Of a stretch of DNA of 38,558 nucleotides, positions 26,236-31,724 are shown piece by piece. This DNA is from Oscillospiraceae bacterium. Lineage in GTDB: Bacteria > Bacillota > Clostridia > Oscillospirales > Acutalibacteraceae. Made by a program: the position numbers and the translations under genes. Every line of letters starts with the position of its first letter. The first letter of the stretch is position 1. The notes under the pieces are model-generated. The model was not told where the DNA came from and did not search any database. It was given only the letters and a program-made list of their open reading frames with translations. The DNA is taken from positions 1 through 38,558 of the forward strand of contig JAQXMV010000125.1 of the NCBI GenBank assembly GCA_029013165.1, given 5' to 3'.

Positions 26236-26264
26236 ATTATATCAAATTAATATAGATAGAGCAA
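26236..26264 (-). promoter_or_regulatory. Promoter of the polysaccharide operon
   Basis: On the minus strand, TTGCTC (26259-26264) and a perfect TATAAT (26236-26241) are 17 bases apart, about 90 bases before the aminotransferase start. The -35 is only half consensus. No other convincing promoter was seen within the cluster, so one long transcript is likely. The 279-base gap between genes here also holds the 26297-26325 terminator and a short ATGCGC-CTGA-GCGCAT hairpin. Confidence 0.65.
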
Positions 26265-26296
26265 GGTTTTGCGGCGAAAAAGTGATGCGGCACAAA

Positions 26297-26325
26297 GAAA
26301 AAAGCGGTGCTGAAAACAACACCGC
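26297..26325 (-). terminator. Terminator after the DUF1292 gene
   Basis: On the minus strand, GCGGTG pairs with CACCGC around a ten-base loop and is followed by a run of T residues (A run at 26297-26303 on the plus strand). It separates the ydcF-secB operon from the polysaccharide promoter. Confidence 0.8.
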
Positions 26326-26426
26326 GCCGACCGTCGATCCATGCGCCTGAGCGCATCATAATGCCGAAGAAAAAAAGTCAGGATAAAATCATTTGTCCGC
26401 CCTGAAAGCTCCGCATGCCGCGCCGA

Positions 26427-26714
26427 TCAGTCAAAATCAAACTCGTCCTCATTCTTGATCCGGAATATGGAAAAGACCTGATCCAAGGTGTCCGGATCTT
26501 CCACCCGGCAGTAAACTTCTTTGCCGTTTACGCCCATAATGCGGAAGATATCCACATAGCCGTCGCCGACCAGGGGTGCCAGCACGGCATATTCGTTCTT
26601 TTCATAGAGGACGATATCGAGAAATTCATATTCGCCGTAATGACCGTCGCTGTCGGTAATTTTCACGGTAAAGTCCAGCTCATCATCTTTGAGCTGATTG
26701 AGCAGTTCCGACAT
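26427..26714 (-). CDS. DUF1292 family protein
   Basis: A 95-residue acidic cytosolic protein of the DUF1292 family, common in Firmicutes. It shows FTVKITDSDGHYGEYEFLDI, then LYEKNEYAVLAPL, VDIFRI and VEDPDTLDQVFSIFR, and ends in an acidic NEDEFDFD tail. ATG 26714 has AAGGAG eight bases upstream; GTG 26723 would also be possible but is worse placed. It is the last gene of a three-gene run with the SecB-like and YdcF genes. The role of this family is unknown. Confidence 0.88.
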   Translation of the reverse strand: MSELLNQLKDDELDFTVKITDSDGHYGEYEFLDIVLYEKNEYAVLAPLVGDGYVDIFRIMGVNGKEVYCRVEDPDTLDQVFSIFRIKNEDEFDFD

Positions 26715-26719
26715 ATCTC

Positions 26720-27115
26720 TCACTCCTTATTGCCCATTTCCATGCGGTAAATCTCCTGATTTTCGATGTCGAAATTCTTCAGGAAAATCGGCGGTATGCC
26801 GGCATTGGCCGTCAGAGTTACGCAGAAAGCCTTGGCAATGGGGAAAAGCTCCTTAAAGGTTTCCACATGAAGAAACTCTTTCTCCACGGGATTGAGGATT
26901 CTGAAAGCGCCGTTGACCGTGAATTTGACGCTGATGGTGTCGGGCTTTTCCTTGTCAAAAACCTCAACGGTCAATGCGCCCTCACAGAAGCTGTTTCCGG
27001 AATATTTTACATTGTAGCTGACTTTGTTGCTGAATTTCAACTGCTGCTTTCCTGTAACATTGTTTTTAAAATTGACCTCACTGAGCTTGTAAGCCTGCAT
27101 TTCAACATTTGTCAT
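26720..27115 (-). CDS. SecB-like protein-export chaperone
   Basis: A 131-residue protein with the SecB fold pattern: alternating strands (KFSNKVSYNVKYSGNSFCEG, GALTVEVFDKEKPDTISVKF) and the diagnostic end LFPIAKAFCVTLTANAGIPP followed by IFLKNFDIE. It aligns by eye with the SecB LFPYAREC...FPxLxLxPVNFD region. SecB keeps preproteins unfolded for SecA. Classical SecB belongs to Proteobacteria, but SecB-like proteins occur in Firmicutes, some with antitoxins; no toxin gene is adjacent here. Neighbours are a YdcF-like envelope protein and a DUF1292 protein. The fold is fairly sure; the export role is inferred. Confidence 0.78.
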   Translation of the reverse strand: MTNVEMQAYKLSEVNFKNNVTGKQQLKFSNKVSYNVKYSGNSFCEGALTVEVFDKEKPDTISVKFTVNGAFRILNPVEKEFLHVETFKELFPIAKAFCVTLTANAGIPPIFLKNFDIENQEIYRMEMGNKE

Positions 27116-27121
27116 AGTCTC

Positions 27122-27703
27122 TTATCTCCTTTTCATCGCCGCCCCTAAAACTGCGGGGAAGACGAACATTTCTCTGATATAGTTTTTTACCCTTAAACCC
27201 TTGGGAGAGGGAGCCGCAATGGAAGAAATCTCCATTCCCGTCAGCTTGGCCAGTGCGGCGGCACGCAGTAGGTGAAAATCACTGGAAAGAAAGGCGATTT
27301 TCGGTTTGCTGTGAGGATATTTTTCTTCGATGATTCTCTTGGCAAAGAGAAAATTCTCTTCGGTGGTTGTGGAATTGTCCTCGAGGAGGATTCTCTCTTC
27401 CTCAATGCCGCAACGCATGAGTCCCTGCTTGATGGCCAGTGCTTCGCTGATATTCTGGTCGTCCCGCACGATGCCGCCGCAGGCAAGGGCCACGGTTTCG
27501 GGATGAAGCGTCAGATATTCTGCTGCGGCGTCAATGCGAAGCGCCAGCGTCTGCGAGGGCTCGTTTTCGCGCACACGGCAGCCGAGAATCAGAAGAATAT
27601 CCGCCGTGCCGTCACAGTCCCCTTTGGAGGCCGCGCGTTCTTTCGCGGCGAAGAGCCCGGCGCACAGACCGAGACAAATAAGCGTATTTCTTATCGCTTT
27701 CAT
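27122..27703 (-). CDS. YdcF/SanA-like DUF218 protein
   Basis: A 193-residue protein with an N-terminal hydrophobic helix (NTLICLGLCAGLFAA), likely a membrane anchor or signal, and a DUF218 domain: ADILLILGCRVRENEPSQTL, ACGGIVRDDQNISEALAI, ILLEDNSTTTEENFLFAKRI and FLSSDFHLLRAAALA. The DNSTTT and SDFHL motifs are typical. Family members affect envelope integrity and vancomycin sensitivity in enterobacteria; the biochemical reaction is unclear. ATG 27703 is preceded by GGAGGTG. It begins the three-gene run ending at the 26297 terminator. Confidence 0.87.
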   Translation of the reverse strand: MKAIRNTLICLGLCAGLFAAKERAASKGDCDGTADILLILGCRVRENEPSQTLALRIDAAAEYLTLHPETVALACGGIVRDDQNISEALAIKQGLMRCGIEEERILLEDNSTTTEENFLFAKRIIEEKYPHSKPKIAFLSSDFHLLRAAALAKLTGMEISSIAAPSPKGLRVKNYIREMFVFPAVLGAAMKRR

Positions 27704-27726
27704 GATGGACACCTCCATGATCAGTT

Positions 27727-27786
27727 TTACAGAGCTTTGTTAATAATGACTTTAAAATTCTTGCCTTTCATGAACGGATCGTTCAT
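27727..27786 (-). CDS. Possible 19-residue leader peptide upstream of ydcF
   Basis: Reads MNDPFMKGKNF then KVIINKAL and a TAA stop. GAGGAAATCCCC precedes the ATG, a usable ribosome site. The start codon lies inside a perfect CATGAAC-GGATC-GTTCATG hairpin (27769-27787), which could hide it. It sits 23 bases before the ydcF start and downstream of a -10 element at 27853. It may be a short leader controlling the operon, or chance. Confidence 0.3.
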   Translation of the reverse strand: MNDPFMKGKNFKVIINKAL

Positions 27787-27852
27787 GGGGATTTCCTCTT
27801 CTTTTCTTCAGGCAGGAACCGCTTTTTGTGGCGGATCTGTTTTATTTTTAAA

Positions 27853-27861
27853 ATTATAGCA
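27853..27861 (-). promoter_or_regulatory. Extended -10 element for the ydcF operon
   Basis: On the minus strand the sequence reads TGCTATAAT, a perfect extended -10. No good -35 is seen at the right distance. Its transcript would run through the possible leader peptide into ydcF. The plus-strand glmS promoter must overlap this 240-base region, but no convincing -35/-10 pair was found. Confidence 0.5.
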
Positions 27862-27944
27862 TAAAATGAATAAAAGGGAAAGTATTTATCCCCTGAATAT
27901 TCGGTTAATTTTTTCATTTCATTCACGGAAAAGGAGAAAAAGAT

Positions 27945-29768
27945 ATGTGCGGTATAGTTGGATATATCGGTGCTTCGCCTGCGGTGCCCTATCTCGTCGG
28001 CGGTCTGGAAAAGCTGGAGTACCGCGGCTACGATTCTGCCGGGATTGCGCTGATTGATCGGCAGGGCATCGCCGTCATCAGGGAAAAGGGCCGGATCGAC
28101 GAGCTGAAAAAGCTCCTGGGAGAAGAAAAAAACGAGAGCACCGTGGGTATCGGTCACACCCGATGGGCCACTCACGGCGAGCCCTGCCGAAAAAATGCAC
28201 ATCCTCATGTGAGCCAAAAGGGACTTTTTGCGCTGGTACACAACGGAATCATCGAAAACAGCGAAGAACTGCGGCAGGAGCTTATGGCCGAGGGCTATGT
28301 CTTTTCTTCGGAAACAGACACGGAGGTCATTTCCGCCCTGGCGGAAAAATATTATGACGGCTGTCCTGTCCGTGCCCTGATGAGAACGGCGGAAAGACTG
28401 GTAGGCTCCTATGCACTGGGCGTGCTGTGCCGGGACTTTCCCGACCGGATTCTCTGCGCCCGCAAGGGCTCGCCTCTGCTCCTTGCCCTGGACGAGAGGG
28501 GAGGACTGCTTTTTTCCGATAAGGTGGCCTTTGAGGGGCTCCGGGAGGTTTACCGTCTGGAGGACGGGGAGTTCGCCGTGCTGAAGCAGGACAACATCAC
28601 TTTTCTGGATGCCATGGGCAGAAATATTGACAAGTCTCCGTCCCGTCTTGCCGGTGACGAATACGATGCCGGCAAACAGGGCTACGCGCATTTTATGCTC
28701 AAAGAAATTGATCAGCAGCCCCGAGCCTTTTCACGGACGGCAGAAGCATATCTGCAGGGGGAGGACATCGTTTTTCCGGGGTTCTCACTGAGTGAGGATC
28801 AGGCGCGCAGCCTTGATATGATCTATCTTGTCGCCTGCGGCTCGGCTTATAACGCCGCGGCAGCGGCGCAGTATACCCTGCAGCAGATCGTGAATCTGCC
28901 CTGTCGGTCGGTCATTGCCAGCGAATTTCGCTATACCAGGCATTATATCGGGAAAAATACCCTTTGCGTTTTCATCAGCCAAAGCGGAGAGACGGCGGAT
29001 ACCATTGCCGCCATGGAGCTGGCACGCAGACAGGGCGGACGAACCCTGAGCATAATCAATGTGCCTGACAGCACCATGGCAGTGGGCAGTGACGGTGTGA
29101 TCTATACCCTGGCAGGGACGGAGATCGCCGTGGCGACAACCAAGGCATACAGCGCCCAACTGGCGGCTCTTTATCTGGTGACGGCCTATCTCGGCAAACG
29201 GCGCGGTGAACTGAGCGAAGAAAACTATCGCCTGTTTCTGAATCATCTCAAAGGAATCGGCGCAGAGATCAAAGGCGCGTTGGCTTTGAGAAGTCGGTGC
29301 GAGAGCCTGAGCCGTATTTTTGACGGTCAGAATGATATTTATTTCATCGGCAGAAAAACCGACTATGCCCTCGCCGCTGAGGGCGCGCTGAAGATGAAAG
29401 AAATCAGCTATCTGCACTGTGAGGCCTATGCCGCCGGCGAGCTTAAGCACGGTACCATTTCGCTCATTGAAGAGGGTACACCGGTGGTGGCGGTCTGCCT
29501 GAGAAAGGACATACTGAAAAAAACCGTCAGCAACATCAGCGAGGTTAAGGCCCGGGGTGCCTTTGTTCTGGCGGTGACCCAGGAAAGGTATGCACCTCTT
29601 TTCTCCGAGGCCGACGAGATTTTGGCGATTCCCGATCTCGCCGACGAGGAACTGTCCGTTCCTGCCGGGGCAGTGCCGCTGCAGCTACTGAGCTATTACA
29701 CGGCTCTGCGCCGCGGCTGTGCCATTGATAAGCCGAGAAACCTTGCCAAATCCGTGACCGTGGAATAA
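27945..29768 (+). CDS. glmS: Glutamine-fructose-6-phosphate aminotransferase (isomerizing)
   Basis: A 607-residue enzyme making glucosamine-6-phosphate from fructose-6-phosphate and glutamine, the first step to UDP-GlcNAc. The catalytic cysteine is residue 2 (MCGIVGYIG), followed by the glutaminase domain with EYRGYDSAG, HTRWATHG, VHNGIIEN and SSETDTEV. Two SIS domains carry VACGSAYNAA, ISQSGETADT, ATTKAYSAQL and AAEGALKMKEISYLHCEAYA, ending in the classic PRNLAKSVTVE. Length is normal and AAAAGGAG precedes the ATG. The 240 bases upstream do not show a glmS ribozyme core. It supplies amino sugars for wall and probably for the neighbouring glycan. Confidence 0.97.
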   Translation: MCGIVGYIGASPAVPYLVGGLEKLEYRGYDSAGIALIDRQGIAVIREKGRIDELKKLLGEEKNESTVGIGHTRWATHGEPCRKNAHPHVSQKGLFALVHNGIIENSEELRQELMAEGYVFSSETDTEVISALAEKYYDGCPVRALMRTAERLVGSYALGVLCRDFPDRILCARKGSPLLLALDERGGLLFSDKVAFEGLREVYRLEDGEFAVLKQDNITFLDAMGRNIDKSPSRLAGDEYDAGKQGYAHFMLKEIDQQPRAFSRTAEAYLQGEDIVFPGFSLSEDQARSLDMIYLVACGSAYNAAAAAQYTLQQIVNLPCRSVIASEFRYTRHYIGKNTLCVFISQSGETADTIAAMELARRQGGRTLSIINVPDSTMAVGSDGVIYTLAGTEIAVATTKAYSAQLAALYLVTAYLGKRRGELSEENYRLFLNHLKGIGAEIKGALALRSRCESLSRIFDGQNDIYFIGRKTDYALAAEGALKMKEISYLHCEAYAAGELKHGTISLIEEGTPVVAVCLRKDILKKTVSNISEVKARGAFVLAVTQERYAPLFSEADEILAIPDLADEELSVPAGAVPLQLLSYYTALRRGCAIDKPRNLAKSVTVE

Positions 29769-29771
29769 GGC

Positions 29772-30635
29772 TCATTTCCGGCAGCGCCTGATGAGAAAAT
29801 CGTAAAAGTCTGCGGCATATTCCGACTGGGGAAAACGGTCATAAAGCTCCAAAATCAGCTCCCGGCGGCAGACGGGCTGAGAGATCGGCAGCAGGGCCAC
29901 ATCTTTGTTTTTGATTTTGCCCCAGGAAAACTCCGGCCAGAAAGCCACTCCTGTTCCGGTGCTGACGATATTCTGCACTGCCGCCGGGGAGTCGGATTCA
30001 AAGAGAATTTTCGGCACAAAGCCCACATCGGCGCACAGGCGGTTGCAGACCACACCGAAAAGCCGGGAGGAGGAGAGCATGACGAAGCTCTCCTCCTTGA
30101 CTTCGGTCAGACTGACCGAGTCTCTGGGAGCAAAGGGCGAGGTCTTGGGTACGGCCAGAAAGATCTCCTCCTGTTTGACGCTTCTGCGCAGATATTTCTT
30201 TTCGCTGATTTGCTGGATGCCGTCGGTATAGATGACGATGTCGGAGCCGCTTTCGGAAATGTTCTGCTCAAAATCAAAAATGACATCAGGATGATGTTTC
30301 CGGTATCGGATGATGGAATCAATGACAAAGCTGGAGGCGGCGAGGATATTCAGCTTCACGGTTTTATTGACCCGGGATTTCAGCTGATTGATCTCTTCGG
30401 GGAGCCCGTCTATTTCGGGCAGCAGGGTATCCAGACGCTTTTTGAGATAATCGCCGCAATCGGTCAGCTGAATGTTTCGCCCGGTGCGTGTGAAAAGAGC
30501 CACGCCCAGCTCATCTTCCAGGCTCCTGATAGCCTTGGTCAGAGCCGGCTGGGCAATGCAGAGATTTTCTGCCGCCTTGGTTATATGCTCGAGCCGTGCC
30601 GCTTCATAAAAATATTTCAGTTTCTGTAAATCCAT
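29772..30635 (-). CDS. LysR-family transcriptional regulator
   Basis: A 287-residue regulator. The N-terminal helix-turn-helix reads LQKLKYFYEAARLEHITKAA, then LCIAQPALTKAIRSLEDELG and VALFTRTGRNIQLTDCG. The C-terminal substrate-binding domain follows. ATG 30635 is preceded by AGGTGAACAAA; the first ATG at 30653 has no such site. Its gene ends three bases after glmS, convergent to it. It is divergent from the SemiSWEET-like gene with a perfect inverted repeat between them, so autoregulation and control of that gene are likely. The ligand is unknown. Confidence 0.92.
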   Translation of the reverse strand: MDLQKLKYFYEAARLEHITKAAENLCIAQPALTKAIRSLEDELGVALFTRTGRNIQLTDCGDYLKKRLDTLLPEIDGLPEEINQLKSRVNKTVKLNILAASSFVIDSIIRYRKHHPDVIFDFEQNISESGSDIVIYTDGIQQISEKKYLRRSVKQEEIFLAVPKTSPFAPRDSVSLTEVKEESFVMLSSSRLFGVVCNRLCADVGFVPKILFESDSPAAVQNIVSTGTGVAFWPEFSWGKIKNKDVALLPISQPVCRRELILELYDRFPQSEYAADFYDFLIRRCRK

Positions 30636-30651
30636 TTTGTTCACCTGATTC

Positions 30652-30666
30652 ATAACCTGAAGTTAT
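30652..30666. promoter_or_regulatory. LysR-type operator (T-N11-A inverted repeat)
   Basis: ATAAC-CTGAA-GTTAT is a perfect 5-5-5 inverted repeat that contains the T-N11-A pattern of LysR boxes. It lies between lysR and the divergent membrane protein gene, just upstream of the lysR start. Confidence 0.6.
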
Positions 30667-30711
30667 CAATTTTATAATAATTATATATTTTTATTTTGTT
30701 GCCGTCAAGTG

Positions 30712-30717
30712 TATAAT
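30712..30717 (+). promoter_or_regulatory. -10 element for the SemiSWEET-like gene
   Basis: A perfect TATAAT lies 34 bases before the ATG at 30752. The -35 region at the correct distance (TTTTAT) is poor, which would fit activation by the neighbouring LysR protein. Confidence 0.45.
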
Positions 30718-30751
30718 AGGCGTCAGAAAAAATAAAGTGAGGTAAAAATCA

Positions 30752-31054
30752 ATGAAAGAAATCTGCGAAATCATCATGCTCCTGTGCTTTGGCATTTCCT
30801 GGCCCATTTCAGTTTATAAGAGCATCGTTTCCAAATCCACACAGGGCAAAAGCGTGGTCTTCATCGCCGCCATCATCATCGGTTATCTTGCAGGCATTCT
30901 CGGCAAGATCGTCAGCGGACAGATCAATTATGTGCTGATCCTTTATTGCTTTAATTTGGCGGTTGTCAGCCTGGATCTCATTCTTTATTTCCGAAACAAA
31001 GCCGGCGAAAAGAAGAGCACACCTGCGGTGACGGCAAAGAAACAGACCGCCTGA
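30752..31054 (+). CDS. PQ-loop / SemiSWEET-like small membrane protein
   Basis: A 100-residue protein with three hydrophobic helices: IIMLLCFGISWPISVYKSIV, then SVVFIAAIIIGYLAGILGKI, then NYVLILYCFNLAVVSLDLIL. The loop VYKSIVSKSTQGKSV resembles the PQ-loop pattern of MtN3/SemiSWEET half-transporters, which dimerise to carry sugars. The classical proline-glutamine pair is replaced (WPIS). The C-terminal tail is basic. GTGAGGTAAAAATCA precedes the ATG. Divergence from lysR suggests that it is the regulated target; the substrate is unknown. Confidence 0.7.
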   Translation: MKEICEIIMLLCFGISWPISVYKSIVSKSTQGKSVVFIAAIIIGYLAGILGKIVSGQINYVLILYCFNLAVVSLDLILYFRNKAGEKKSTPAVTAKKQTA

Positions 31055-31112
31055 AAAGGAATAAAATAAAAGAAATTGGTAGCTCTTCCATATATTTCCT
31101 TTCACATGAAAG

Positions 31113-31150
31113 AATCAGAATCCTGAGAGGTCGGGATTTTGATTTTTTGT
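31113..31150 (+). terminator. Terminator after the SemiSWEET-like gene
   Basis: A 14-base stem (31113-31126 with 31131-31144, allowing G-T pairs) with a GAGG loop is followed by a T-rich stretch. Confidence 0.75.
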
Positions 31151-31181
31151 TTTGTTTGAAGTAAATATTATGTTAATACGG

Positions 31182-31210
31182 TTGAATTTTTGCTCGGGAT
31201 GGGTTATAAT
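31182..31210 (+). promoter_or_regulatory. Promoter for the DivIVA-like operon
   Basis: TTGAAT (31182-31187) and TATAAT (31205-31210) are 17 bases apart, 50 bases before the ATG at 31261. Confidence 0.75.
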
Positions 31211-31260
31211 TTTGAAGAATGGATGATAGCAACATATTTAGTATTAGGAAGTGAATTTTA

Positions 31261-31692
31261 ATGTCCGAGATCAACTTCACCGTTACCGAAAGAGGATATG
31301 ATATCGTTGAAGTCAATAAGTATATCACGATGATTCAGCAGGAATACGCCAACGCTGTCGCCTGGGGCGAGGAGATGGAAAAAAAGTATGAAGAGCTGAA
31401 AAAAAGCGTTGAGGACTACGGAATGTATTTTACCATCAGCGAGGACAACCAGAGCGAGGTTGTCGAGAGCATTTTCCGTGAGCTTTCCTCCACCGTCGCC
31501 AAGGCGAAGGCTGACGCCGACCGCAGAAATGCCGAGGCAGTGGAAGCCGCACGGGAGCAGGCCAGGGAAATCAAGCGTCAGGCCATGGAAAATTCCGTGG
31601 AAATCAGAACCCAGAACACCACGATTATGAATAATCTCAAAGCGATCAGCGATATGATCAATGTCGTTCTGGAAAAGGGTATGCAGTATTAA
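31261..31692 (+). CDS. DivIVA-like coiled-coil protein
   Basis: A 143-residue protein. The N-terminus FTVTERGYDIVEVNKYITMI resembles the DivIVA start (F-x-x-x-x-x-GYD-x-x-EV-x-x-Y), which binds curved membrane and recruits partners. A long coiled coil rich in Ala, Glu and Lys follows (about residues 35-140, for example AEAVEAAREQAREIKRQAME). AGGAAGTG precedes the ATG. It is 32 bases upstream of a large membrane protein gene and co-transcribed with it, so the two may act together at the division site or pole. This partnership is inferred. Confidence 0.75.
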   Translation: MSEINFTVTERGYDIVEVNKYITMIQQEYANAVAWGEEMEKKYEELKKSVEDYGMYFTISEDNQSEVVESIFRELSSTVAKAKADADRRNAEAVEAAREQAREIKRQAMENSVEIRTQNTTIMNNLKAISDMINVVLEKGMQY

Positions 31693-31724
31693 GCAGCCCT
31701 TTGCCGGAAAGGAAGTGATATAAA

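Noticed and set aside
27720..27944. glmS ribozyme upstream of glmS
   Set aside because: The region is long enough, but the conserved ribozyme core sequence is not seen.
27783..28691. Long minus-strand ORF of 302 codons
   Set aside because: It lies antisense to glmS, which is unmistakable, and its product shows no domain or ribosome site.
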